Origin: Luidia sarsii
Taxonomy: Eukaryota; Echinodermata; Asteroidea; Paxillosida; Luidiidae
Direction of reading: 5' to 3'
Length of the DNA: 64,000 nucleotides
Assembly: GCA_949987565.1 (NCBI GenBank)
Contig: OX465113.1
Span: 4,984,547-5,048,546 of the forward strand
Shown in pieces: positions 12,301 to 22,856 of the stretch (its first letter is position 1; every line of letters begins with the position of its first letter). A program made the position numbers and the translations under genes. The notes under the pieces were generated by a model. It was not told the DNA's origin, did no database searches, and saw only the letters and a list, made by a program, of their open reading frames with translations.

Positions 12301-13367
12301 CCATACCAGGAGCTCCTGTCATGCACAATGTTTACCTACCTAAACTGGTAAGTGATCGGACTTCAACGACGGTGACTTCGTGGATCTAAATGGACATCGT
12401 ATACCTTCGGAACGTCATCAAATTTCACGCAGATGGATATAGTGACTCTACTGTGATTTGGGGCAGACTATGACGTGGCGTTGTTTGTATACTGACAGGC
12501 TCGGAGGACTAAATACACAGATACACGTCGGTAAGACAAAGCCGGTTTGAATTTGTAATCACATCATGCCTACATAGAATTGTTGTCACTTTGTTTTCAC
12601 TGCGCAGGTTGGATGGGTTCTCTGGGCGCCACTCTCTTCTGCTTGGCCTCTCCCCTGTCCGGGTACTTGGGCTCCAGGCTGGGCTATTCCCGCGTGGTGC
12701 TCCTGGGCACGGTCATGTCTGCCGTGGGCTACATCCTCACCTCCTTCATCCCCGCGCTGCCCTACGGCTACCTGACCTACGGCCTCCTGGCGGGCCTGGG
12801 CACCTGCTTCGTCTTCGCCGGGTCCACCAGCGTCATGCTGGCCTGGTTCACGGGCAGACCCATCGTATGCAGGGCACTGGGGTTGGGATCCATGGGCGCC
12901 TCTGTGGGTAAGTACTATGGGCAGGCTCGTGGCTTTGGCTCTGACTCCATCCTGGATGGTTATAGGTCCTATTACGTATAGTTTCTACAAGAGGAAAAAC
13001 AGTTAATTTACCGAGTGAATTACATATATATTAATTTTTCAAGACAGTGTTGCTGATTTTCTCAAGTTTGGCTCTTTTGTGTCCCTCTTTCCTTCATTCA
13101 TTTCCCTGCTTCTGACTGCCTGCCTCTCTTTCTTTTTCTGTCTGTATCCTTCTCTCTGTGTTTGTACGTCTGTCTCTATTACTATCCCATTTCTTTCACT
13201 ATCTACCCTCTCTGTCTCCCCTCTCCCTGTATTTCTCTCTCTTCCTCTCACCCCTCCACCTCTCTCTCTCCCTCTCTCTTTCTCCGCCCCTCTCCCTCTC
13301 TACCTCTCTCTCTCTTACTCTCTCTTTCCCTCTCTCTTTCTCTCACTCCCTCTCTCCTCTCTCTCTC

Positions 13368-13401
<34 letters not shown>

Positions 13402-16400
13402 CCTCTCTCTCTCTCTCCCTCTCTCTCTCTCCCTCTCTCTCTCTCTTACTCTCTTGCTCCCTGCCTCTACCTTCCTTACTGTTCTCGGGGCTTCGTGATG
13501 TGGCTACAGGCGTGATGGTCTTCGGCCCGCTCCTCAACACCCTGTCGGCGGTGGTAGGGTGGAGGAACTGTATGCTGATCACCGGCGTCATGGTTCTGGT
13601 CATCGGAGTGGTCGCTGGCTTACCGCTCCTCAAGTCGCCCGGCGGCAGCGAGGACTCGCACCAGAAGGACCGGAGAGCCAGCGAGCCACCGGTTTCGGCA
13701 AAGGAGACTGCCGAGCCCATTGAAGACGAACCGTCGTCGACACAACAGACCAGCCGGGAAGAGCCTGCGCCGACTCCCAGAACCGACCGAGGAAAGGTTG
13801 AGCGGACTCAAAGAGCCGGCCACGAGAAACCAGAAAGGACAAGCCCAAAAGAATCGATAATGGAACCAGATGAACCGGCAGAGACTCATAGAACCGTGGA
13901 GAAAAAGTATCTGAATGAAGGAAACGATCAAGAAGATCCGAGTCAGGGTCTTCAGGTAATCTGCGAAATGGACCCTGAACGGTCACCAAAGACCGGCACA
14001 GATGAACCGTCCGTGAAGACCGACGACGTCGAGACGGCAGAGCGAGCCCAGCAGAACGGCTGCCGGGCCTTGGGCGACGTGGACGCATGGCTGTGGGTCT
14101 TGGGCACGTCCTTCGCACAGCTTGGCTGGTCCTTCCTCATCATCAACTTTGTGAGTACCAGGATCGCGTCCCGACCCCTTGGGCTACACCATCGCCTGCG
14201 GGCGTCTTCAGTCGATATGTTTCCATCACCGGATATAGGCTAATAATTATAGAAAGGTTTGCGGTGACACCGTGTATAAGGTCTCTTAAGGAAGAGGTGA
14301 GGTTCTGAAAAGAACCTGAGTGGTAACTCGACGTTTCGACCAGTATGCTCTGGCCGTCATCAGGAGAATGATGACCAGAGCATACCGTACTGCTCGACCA
14401 GAGCATACTGGTCGAAACGTCGAGTTACCAGTCAGGTTCTTTTCAGAACCACACCTCTTCTTTAAGAGACCTTATACATGGTGTCACCGCAAACCTTCCT
14501 ATATTGATTCACCCACCATGCAAAGCCTTAAGTCTTATAGATATAGGCTACTTTTCATTGTATAAGCTACCAGAGGCTAATTTCAACAAGCCTTACGATG
14601 CATCGTAACTCACCCCACGGAGGGTAGCCCATCGCAAGTTACAATGGGTCGTATGTTTTTTTGAGCATCGCTCATCGTCTTGCGATTGATCGTGAGCTAC
14701 GATGGGTTTGATGCAATGGACCACTGATCACCAGTGCATCGCGCTGTTCATGCACCCGCGATAGCCATAGCCACGCGTACAATGGCGGTCGCATTGGGGA
14801 TTGATGAGCTCCAGTCTGAAGGCCGCCGCACACGAGAGCTATCTGCTGAGCAAAATTTCTCTCGAGGTCGTTAGCTCAGCACGTAGCTCTCGTGTGCGCT
14901 GAACTTTTAGTTAGATTTCTACCTCAAGAGGCCGTGAGACCAATATCTATCCTGTTTGAATGTTTTCGCCTCTCGTGGATGAAAACTCATTGTGTGCGGC
15001 TACTTGAGCTACGTGCTGAGCAAAAACCCCCATAGCAACTGGCCAATGAAAGCGCACGCCCTATTCACGTGGTTGCCAAAACCAAACAGGATAGATATAA
15101 ATATTGGTCTCACGGCCTCTTGAGGCAGAAATCTCATCAAAAGTTCAGCGCACACGGTGAGCTACGTGCTGAGCTAACGACCTCGAGGGATTTTTTTGCT
15201 CAGCAGATAGCTGTGCGGCGGTCTTTAACAGACGTCACATTATTTATGTTAAACAAAATTAAGGTCCGAGCGAATTTTGGCCAGTCAGCGGCAGTTCCAT
15301 GTGTCTGTCGATGGGTCTAGAATTTGGTCGATAATCCAAAGCATCCTTTCCGACGCAGTTACGGCACGGGAACAACAAAGACCTTGCGCGTGCGACTTGG
15401 CTTGACGCGTTCTGCTCATGCGCCTTGGTGTTGAGTATACTGACATCAGGGCGAGTGCGGAACGCGAGGTTTCGTGAAAGGGGCACTGCCGCTAAACCAA
15501 CGACTTCCGCTGAGTCATGAATAACTGTTTGTTTTTCAGACACGGCGGTTCGGAGAACGTTCCTCAAACCGCGTTTCCACTGGACTCGTTTTGGTTAAAC
15601 TCAGTGAGGAGACGATGGTTAGGCCTATACGTATTCCGTTTTAAATCCAGTGGTAAATGGCCCGGTAAAATTTCATCTCGGATACTTGGACCGAGTCCGA
15701 TGGTTACTTGCAGGCCTACCGGTAAATCTACCCAGTAGAATTGGCCATTGTACCCAAAGGTAACTTTAACCGAGTCGATTTGTCTATGGTGGAAATGCGC
15801 CATTAGCCTTCTTTTCGTGATTCGGATTCGGACCCGGATCTTCCGATCTTCATACGGAACCGGATTGCCATCAGTGATGGGAGCGCTGGCTCGCGCCATC
15901 TAACAAGCGGCATTTGGTGTGTTTGTATGCGTGTGAGGGGAACCAGCGCACGGATTGCACGAGTGCGGTCTCGCATGAAGCAAATGGTGACCTGCGGTCG
16001 ATTTCACCAAACCCATCGTAACTTACGATCAATCGCAACGCTATGAAAGATGCGCAGAAACCATAGTGTATCGCAACTTACGATGGGTTATCCATCGTAA
16101 GTTGGGTAATACGATACATCGTAAGGCTTTGTGAAATCCACCCCTGGTTCCCCTCGTTCAACTCCTTTCCATTGATGCAATCAGGCCAGCTTCATGAAGG
16201 AGTCCCGGCTGTCCGTCGATGAGATCTCCACCGCGCTAGCCTTGTCCGGAGGGGCGGAGGTGGCTGGGAAATTCCTGTTCGCTGTCATCGGGGACTATCT
16301 GCCCTTCAGAACGATCTACATACCAGCTATCAGCTCGGCCGGGGGAGCCATCACGGCTGGCTTCCTGACTCTGTCGACCACACTGCTACACATGGTCACC

Positions 16401-18637
16401 TTAGCCATCGGTTAGTGCCGAAAAAAACCCCGACTTTACGCAAGTCTAGTCTCGTTCATTTCATAGAGCCGATATACTGTATCCAGTGTGTCGACAAATG
16501 AGTCGATTAAACATCCATCACTTCCGCCCTTACGCCCAAGCATCCATCCATTCATCCATCATCGATCCATCCACCTATTCATCCACTCCATCCCACCCAT
16601 CCATCCATCCCTGCATCCACCCATCCCTCCACCCATTCATCCATCCATTCATGCGTTCAATCATTTCAGACGGTGATTTGTTTGCCTTCCAGCCTGGGGT
16701 TTCTTTCGTGGATTGCTGTACGCCCCCGGCCATGCAGCGTGCTTGCAGCTTTTCCCCCAGTACGACCCGGGCACCGTGTCTTCCATCGGCCTGCTGGGCT
16801 ACGGCCTGGGCGTCATCATCGGATCTCCCATAACGGGTCAGGTCAATGTGAAACCATGAAACGCTTTTAGACCAACTCCGTGACCTACTCGGTCCCTATG
16901 GGAAAATCAATGTAACCCTAACCCTAACCCTAATCCCAACCCTAACCTCGTGATCGTTTTTGCTGCGTTTTCCCATAGGGACCGAGTTGGTCACGGGCCG
17001 AGTTCGTCACGGACCGAGTTGGTCACGGACCGGGTTGGTTGCGCACCGGGTTGGTTGCGCACCGAGTTAGTCGCGGACCGAGTTGGTCGCGGGCCGAGTT
17101 AGTCGCGGACCGAGTTGGTCGCGCACCGAGTTGGTCGCGGACCGAGTTGGTCGCGGGCCGAGTTGGTCGCGGGCCGAGTTGGTCACGGGCCGAGTTGGTC
17201 ACGGGCCGAGTTGGTCACGGGCCGAGTTGGTCACGGACCGAGTTGGTCACGGACCGAGTTGGTCACGGGCCGAGTTGGTCACGGGCCGAGTTGGTCACGG
17301 ACCGAGTTGGTCACGGGCCGAGTTGGTCACGGACCGAGTTGGTCACGGGCCGAGTTGGTCACGGACCGAGTTGGTCACGGACCGAGTTGGTCACGGACCG
17401 AGTTGGTCACGGGCCGAGTTGGTCACGGACCGAGTTGGTCACGGACCGAGTTGGTCACGGACCGAGTTGGTCACGGGCCGAGTTGGTCACGGACCGAGTT
17501 GGTTGCGCACCGACTTGGTTGCGCACCGAGTTGGTCACGGACCGAGTTGGTCACGGACCGAGTTGGTCACGGACCGAGTTGGTCACGGACCGAGTTGGTC
17601 ACGGGCCGAGTTGGTCACGGACCGAGTTGGTTGCGCACCGACTTGGTTGCGCACCGAGTTGGTCACGGACCGAGTTGGTCACGGGCCGAGTTGGTCACGG
17701 ACCGAGTTGGTCACGGGCCGAGTTGGTCACGGACCGAGTTGGTTGCGCACCGACTTGGTTGCGCACCGAGTTGGTCACGGACCGAGTTGGTCACGGGCCG
17801 AGTTGGTCACGGACCGAGTTGGTCACGGACCGAGTTGGTCATGGACCGAGTTGGTTGCACACCCAGTTGGTTGCGCACCGAGTTGGTCACGGGCCGAGTT
17901 GGTCACGGACCGAGTTGGTCACGGACCGAGTTGGTCGCGCACCGAGTTGGTCACGGGCCGAGTTGGTCGCGCACCGAGTTGGTCACGGGCCGAGTTGGTC
18001 ACGGACCGAGTTGGTCATGGACCGAGTTGGTTGCACACCCAGTTGGTTGCGCACCGAGTTGGTCACGGGCCGAGTTGGTCACGGACCGAGTTGGTCGCGC
18101 ACCGAGTTGGTCACGGGCCAAATTGGTCACGGACCGAGTTGACTGGGACCGAGTCGGTTGCGGACCGAGTTGATCGACTGCCACCCAAGCTAGAATGCCA
18201 CCACATGCGCATTCTCCTCCTCGATCATATTATACACAATCGGGGATCATTCGGGGAAACGTATTCAGGGCGCCCTCGCGCGTCGGGCGTTAGAGTATCT
18301 CAACCAACAACGTCTTGAACCAAAACTACGGTGATTTGTAATATTGGCCTTTTCCCCCTCTGTGGGATCGTTTCAACCCGCAGGTTCGTTGCGCGACTTG
18401 ACCGGAGACTACACACTCAGTCTGCTCGTCCTTGTGTGCGCCTTCGTGACGTCACTGGCCTGCTTCCTCCTCATACCCATCCGTCGGAAATTAGTGTTGA
18501 CGTGCTGCAGACGGTGTAGACAGAGGGACGATGTTTCCGATACAGAGACTGCATTGGACAAGTCGGTGGCGGATTCTAGTACCGTGGTCCGACATGTAGG
18601 CACTTACAATCCGGCATACGAGCTAGACATCATGTAG
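8556..18637 (+). CDS. SLC16/monocarboxylate-transporter-like MFS protein, 599 aa, six exons
   Basis: Probable plasma-membrane solute carrier of the major facilitator superfamily, nearest in type to the SLC16 (MCT) family; the substrate cannot be told. Exons are 8556-8790, 12608-12907, 13510-14150, 16185-16410, 16693-16836 and 18384-18637, with compatible phases throughout. TM1 lies around residues 38-58, followed by [11 protein letters not shown], as in MCTs after TM1. The usual acidic DG.W.W motif before TM1 is replaced by TSWASW. TM2-5 are in exon 2, including the MCT-like segment [21 protein letters not shown] hydrophilic, charged loop of about 148 residues (220-368) separates the two six-helix halves. 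The second half ends in a cytosolic tail finishing YELDIM. The start at 8556 was chosen as the first Met close to the conserved region; an in-frame Met at 8400 would add 52 poorly conserved residues. Family is sure, subfamily is not. Confidence 0.85.
8887..9446. repeat. CT-rich polypyrimidine microsatellite
   Basis: About 560 bases almost entirely C and T (CTCTCTCCCT variants) in intron 1 of the transporter gene. The apparent 148-residue RERERE frame on the other strand is an artefact of the repeat. Confidence 0.9.
9508..9612. mobile_element. Penelope-like terminal repeat fragment, inverted pair
   Basis: Diverged palindromic copy (GGCCCGACGTTTCTATCCTA facing GGGATCTAAACTTGAGGCCC) immediately after the CT tract, inside transporter intron 1. 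Confidence 0.55.
10198..10275 (-). mobile_element. tRNA-derived SINE type 1 copy
   Basis: Minus-strand A-box (CTGGACAGCTCAGGTGGTAA) and B-box (GGGTTCAAATCCCG) in tRNA spacing, within transporter intron 1. A second diverged copy follows at about 10530-10600, ending in the shared TTTGCCATTTCTTG tail. Confidence 0.6.
11336..11365. repeat. short CCTGT microsatellite
   Basis: Six tandem CTGTC units. A similar short TGAAC run lies at 11615-11640. Both are in transporter intron 1. Confidence 0.8.
13079..13485. repeat. CT-rich polypyrimidine tract abutting exon 3
   Basis: About 400 bases of CTCTCC-type repeat end roughly 25 bases before the exon 3 acceptor (13507-13509 CAG) of the transporter. The tract effectively forms a giant polypyrimidine tract for that 3' splice site. 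Long open frames running through it into exon 3 are not real N-termini. Confidence 0.9.
14248..14503. mobile_element. 256-bp near-perfect fold-back element
   Basis: The left arm from AGAAAGGTTTGCGGTGACAC is repeated inverted, ending in GTGTCACCGCAAACCTTCCT, with arms of roughly 100 bases including ACTCGACGTTTCGACC. It lies in transporter intron 3 and has no coding capacity. Confidence 0.8.
14590..14720. mobile_element. diverged MITE family D relative
   Basis: Contains the same TTACGATGCATCGTAA, GCATCGCTCATCGTCTTGCG and CTACGATGGG words as the family D copies, but lacks clean ends. Confidence 0.4.
14817..15229. mobile_element. 413-bp fold-back MITE (family E)
   Basis: Ends are GGCCGCCGCACACGAGAGCT and its inverse. 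Long arms include GGTCGTTAGCTCAGCACGTA and CTCAAGAGGCCGTGAGACCA in inverted order. It lies in transporter intron 3. A 45-bp end fragment of the same family sits in AMPK intron 4 (45205-45250). Confidence 0.75.
15571..15801. mobile_element. about 230-bp MITE with GCGTTTCCACTGG-type ends
   Basis: Left end CGCGTTTCCACTGGACTCG, right end TATGGTGGAAATGCGCC: short terminal inverted repeats around internal ACCGAGTC/GACTCGGT palindromes. Transporter intron 3. Confidence 0.6.
15998..16143. mobile_element. MITE family D copy
   Basis: Matches the 1806-1956 copy over its length, with TCGATTTCACCAAACCCATC and GGCTTTGTGAAATCCACCCC ends. It finishes about 40 bases before the exon 4 acceptor of the transporter. 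Confidence 0.75.
16525..16667. repeat. CCAT tetranucleotide microsatellite
   Basis: Imperfect CATC/CCAT repeats fill transporter intron 4 up to just before the exon 5 acceptor at 16692. Confidence 0.9.
16870..17003. repeat. inverted repeat with telomere-like core
   Basis: Positions 16870-16905 (ACCAACTCCGTGACCTACTC and on to CCCTATGGGAAAA) are the inverse of 16968-17003 (TTTTCCCATAGGGACCGAGT and on). Between them, 16913-16947 is a run of TAACCC units, the vertebrate-type TTAGGG telomere repeat in reverse, with one TAATCC variant. The right arm continues straight into the 16-bp minisatellite. Confidence 0.8.
16981..18180. repeat. 16-bp minisatellite (GAGTTGGTCACGGACC)
   Basis: About 75 tandem 16-bp units with A/G and GCGCACC variants fill most of transporter intron 5. 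Because 16 is not a multiple of 3 and the unit makes no stop, all three forward frames stay open and spell the same 16-residue cycle. The predicted 350-410 residue proteins are artefacts. Confidence 0.95.
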
Positions 18638-19150
18638 ACTATCGGCAAACGTCTTTTTCTTAGTGGAATCAGATATTGGTCATCATTACCAACATCGATA
18701 CTGCCACTAACTGCCGTGACATTTCGCGTGGACCGCGTTTGGTGAACAATTATTCCATTTTTATTCGGGTTTATTAATTTTTATTGACCTTTCATTTTTG
18801 TTTTTGCGTTTGAAAGTCAAACCCTTTGCTACCTTTTATTATCCGATCCTCACTGGTTTATTGTCGGTCTGCATTTTCCTCTGTATTGTCCTTCGCATCT
18901 TTACACTCTATCCAATTTTCAAAGCTTACTTCATTTCCTGTCAACTGCATTAATTCTTTCACTTTTCCTGTATAAAGCATATGAGCTTCTTTATTCCGCT
19001 ATTTGACACTCCATGGTTTGATCTCAAAATTAAATCGTAGGGTATTATACCGAACACGTTGTCTCCTTTTCTCTTCATTCGCATCCCTTTTATCAGAGAT
19101 TTCTAAAAGCCCAAAATACATATTCCCTACAGGACCAAACGGTGATGTAC
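18638..19150. other. probable 3' UTR and flank of the transporter gene
   Basis: AT-rich sequence without coding signs. There is no perfect AATAAA close to the stop; an ATTAAA occurs near 19030. The true 3' end is not resolved. Confidence 0.4.
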
Positions 19151-19156
19151 GTGCAA

Positions 19157-19545
19157 TCATACCGTGATTTTAGATCCCAAAGGATAAACATTTGGCGTGT
19201 TTCTAAGTTGGGAAAATGTGAATCAAAAAATTGCCATTTTGTGATGGTTACGTCATCCTATGAATATTTTATAAGGTCATTAATTTTTCATTTGTTCACA
19301 TTCATTGTCTTGTTGTTTCTTTCACAACAAATGAAACAGATGGATAAACTCTCTTTTGGGCCATTTTTTTGTCATCGCGTGTCACGCGATAGCAGTTTAA
19401 AGGGGCAAACGACAAAGTCTCTTCATGAGCAGAATAAATCAATTCGATCCATTTGAAGTACAATGTGTATCAAAATTGGGACACGGATGCGGAAAAGCGT
19501 TATGATCTTTTTGCAAACATATAAATCTCTAGTTATCATTCTTAG
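19157..19545 (-). mobile_element. TE family A, truncated copy
   Basis: Shares with the longer copies the ACTTAGA/AACTTGG pairing around a GTGAATC segment, the GTCATCCTATGAATATT segment, and the terminal GCGGAAAAGC...AAATCTCTAGTT end. It is in reverse orientation relative to the copy at 30.7 kb. Confidence 0.6.
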
Positions 19546-20308
19546 GCCGAATTTATATGTTTTTTCGTCCCCGTCCGCTTCCTTTTTGGAGGCCGCCTGG
19601 ATTTTTTTCTATTTTTTTTCTATTTTTTTTTAAAATATCCGGTAAAAAATACTAGAAAAGTCCACAAATTCATCAGAAAAAAGATACTTGCAAAATATGT
19701 GAGTCGAAGTCACTTAACACACACAAAAAACGGCGCGCGATCGCCATTACTATAGAGCAAGGCGAGTTCACTCACTTTTTCGATAGGTCTTGGCCTAGCT
19801 AGGCTGAAATAAACCGGAATATGCCCGATGCACGTACCTAAATACGATATGTACCAAAGAATAGTACGTGCATGTAGGATACAGTACCACGAATCCTGGC
19901 CAAGCTGCCTGGAATGTTTTCATCGGGCTTCCCTCAATCTAAATGACATCAGACCCTTTGTACCATTATTTTGACCGTCAGCCTCGGCTGGTCGTCGAAC
20001 AAAGTTGTCAGTGTTACATTAGCATGTGATGCGTCATCACGTGACATTAAAGCGGCATTTTTTCAGTGATTATATTGTTTGAAGTACATTGAGTTTAGAA
20101 CCGTCAATATTAAAACCAGGATGAAAAACTGATTGAGTTTCACATCACGTCAAACCTAATTTATGCACTGCGAAACAGCTTGTGTTTGTCCACAAACACG
20201 TTTCTAGTTTGACCTGTTCTTTTCTTTTCTCAGATTTTCATTTAAGCTAAAAACTTCACTGTGCTGTTTTGGGGGTCTTTGGAGTTGGACCAATGCTGTA
20301 ATGGGCGT

Positions 20309-20448
20309 TTAAAGGGATAACACAACATTGGTCGAGGTCAAAGAATAGCATCCATACGTTGTTTGATCCAACATACTGCAGGAAGTCTCATGTAAATTTG
20401 TTAACATTTCTGTTTTTCGATCTTACCAGGGTTGTGTAGGGGCTTTAA
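20309..20448. mobile_element. MITE family C copy, internally deleted, TTAA-flanked
   Basis: TTAA at 20309-20312 and 20445-20448 flank ends AGGGATAACACAACATTGG and CCAGGGTTGTGTAGGGGCT. About 230 bases of the reference copy's interior are missing. Confidence 0.75.
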
Positions 20449-20489
20449 ACTGAATCTTCATCTGCTGAAGCTGAATTTCGAGATCATTT

Positions 20490-21884
20490 ATAATTAGCTT
20501 TTCCGTTCCAAACGGAAAAGCTATTGCTGTTGTTCTGATTTTTTTTTTGTCTTCTTCTTTTTCTTCTTCTTCTTCTTCTTCTTCTTTTTCTGGTCGGAAT
20601 AATCCCATAGACAAAGCACAGGGTTTTTTCGCAGGGCACTTTTGCCATTGAACAAATTTTGATTTTTTTTTCAAACTTTGCAAATGCATAGAGCCAATGC
20701 TGAATTAGTGCACAGTTATCTTTAAAACTTCATGACGTCACCACGTGTCACGTGACAGCGCTTTAAAGTGGCAAATTTCAAACTCCATTTTAAGCAAAAA
20801 TGCAATTTCGTTTGGTTTCAATTTTGCAGTATATCTAAGTTGGGAAAAGGTGTATCCAAACATTGCCCTCATTTGATCGTGACGTCATCTCATGAATATT
20901 AATGAGGTCATAAACTTTTAAGATTTTAACATTCAATTGAGCATATTTGGCCAACGGAGCAAGATTTTTTTTCATTTCTCAGATCCCACACGTGACAGTG
21001 CTTTAAAGGGGCAACTTGTACACTACACTGTAGTAATTAATTATGGCTTCACGTAGGTAGATCTAAATTTCAGACGAAGATTACTACCTGAACGAAGAAA
21101 AAATCGTATTTTTATTTTGTCTTCAACCGACCCAATATATACCCCGGATTGAAATTATCAAAACATATTTCAGGAATTTCCTTTGTTTTTCATTGTTTAG
21201 GTTTTTTATACTAAGGGCCATAGGTTTGTGTACAAATTAACTGTGAAATCCATTGGGGGCCTAATATCAAATACAAATGGCTTCAAACTTGGCACATACT
21301 TAGGTTAGTAGATGGAGATTCATTGCAAATAGTGAGGTCATCATGACGTCATCAGGGGGTCACGTGACAGGTCATTAAAATGTCAAATTTCAAACTTAAT
21401 TATTAGCAAAAGTATCGGTTAGTTTGGTTTCAATTTTGCAGTATATATCTAAGTTGGGAAAAGGTGTATCCAAAAATTGCCCTCATTTGATAGTGACGTC
21501 ATCTCATGAATATTAATGAGGTCATGAACTTTCAGATTTTCGCATTCAAATGAGCATATTTGGCCAACGGAGCAAGATTTCTTTTCATTTTTTTGTTAAT
21601 ATACGGTATATTGGGGATATAGTTTAGAAACACCCTCCGGGGCCAAAATTCAATGACGTAATCGTGAAGTCTTCAAAATGAGTGATTTTAAAGCACATAT
21701 TAGCCAAAGGTTAATGTTCTCGAAATTTGGTGGGCAGTTAGCTATTGGGCTAGACATTCCAAATCCTGAGTTTGGAACCAATTAACCATTGTTCAGAATT
21801 GTGATGATTTCTTTATTTTTTTTTAAGTGAACAAGACGCGGAAAAGCTTTATGATCTGTTGCAAACAGACATAAATTTCTAGTT
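20490..21884 (-). mobile_element. TE family A, long copy
   Basis: Non-coding repeat of about 1.4 kb. One end is a short hairpin (AGCTTTTCCG...CGGAAAAGCT) followed by a CTT-rich run. The other end is GCGGAAAAGCTTTATGATCT leading to AAATTTCTAGTTT. It contains two internal copies of the ATCTAAGTTGGGAAAAGGTG block, each followed by ATGAATATTAATGAGGTCAT. CRE (TGACGTCA) and E-box (CACGTG) words recur. Reverse orientation relative to the copies at 30661 and 62673. Confidence 0.7.
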
Positions 21885-22698
21885 TATTATGGATTCGCAT
21901 GGGGTAAATGTTTATGTCGACATTAAAATGATTCGTAACATTGCTAGAGCGAAGCCAGAGCTGCTAATCCTAATATAAAGCATGCCGGATTATCAAAACT
22001 GGTTAAAACAAATCTGTCAATTACATGTACATCCAAAATATTTCAGAAAATAAATTTTACAATAATAATTATTGTACTAGAAAGCAGTTTTTCGAGTCAG
22101 AGCCTATTCCTATACGTAAATGGATCGTAATCAAAACTTAATTGGGCTGAGATTGAAAACAAATAATATAGGCCCATAGGTCTATAGATTGAAATAAAAC
22201 AAACCCTCTTTTTTGCCGTCATTCCGAAATTGTTGCCCTTTTCATTGTTATGATTTGTCGCCATGTCGATGTACAGTGGAGAACATTGCCAGATTATATA
22301 ATCGCAAAAAGCAATTGAGTGATATTTAGTTCTAACAAAAAGCCTGAAAATGGATGATACATTATAGTGCCAATAGCATGGTTTCATTTTCTGATCATTG
22401 TAAAAGATCTTCTTGTCCTGGACACAGCAAAGGGGGAAGGGACTACACCCCTAAGTTAACTACAAACTTCCAATTTGATAGAATTTTGATATCCGCGCCA
22501 ATCTAAAATATAGAGCCGTTTACACAGGAAAATGTGGTAAGCATGAACATTCTTCATCGGTCAAAACATGATTGCAAACCCAGTTTTGCATAATACTTAT
22601 TAATGCTTGATTATGTAACCGCAAAAACCAATCGATTGGTATTTAGTTCTAACAAAAAGCCCGAAAATTGATAATACAATAGTGCCAATAGCATGGTT

Positions 22699-22704
22699 TT
22701 TATT
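22699..22704 (-). terminator. polyadenylation signal AATAAA (minus), ZAR1-like gene
   Basis: A perfect minus-strand AATAAA about 155 bases past the ZAR1-like stop codon. Confidence 0.5.
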
Positions 22705-22856
22705 TTCTGATCATTGTTAAAGATCTTCTTTTCTTGGACACAGCAAAGGGGGAAGGGACTATACCCATATTAAGCAATCCCTTGCTATGCCACTGGTGCA
22801 GTGCTACAAACTATATATAACGGACCAGATCACCATGCATGCACGACTGGTGCCTC

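Noticed and set aside
13158..13509. Transporter N-terminus read through the CT repeat
   Set aside because: The frame is open only because CT repeats lack stops; an acceptor CAG at 13507-13509 starts the true exon.
17039..18318. 350-410 residue repetitive proteins ([16 protein letters not shown] cycle)
   Set aside because: A 16-bp repeat without stops leaves all three frames open with the same peptide cycle. It lies within an intron of the transporter gene.
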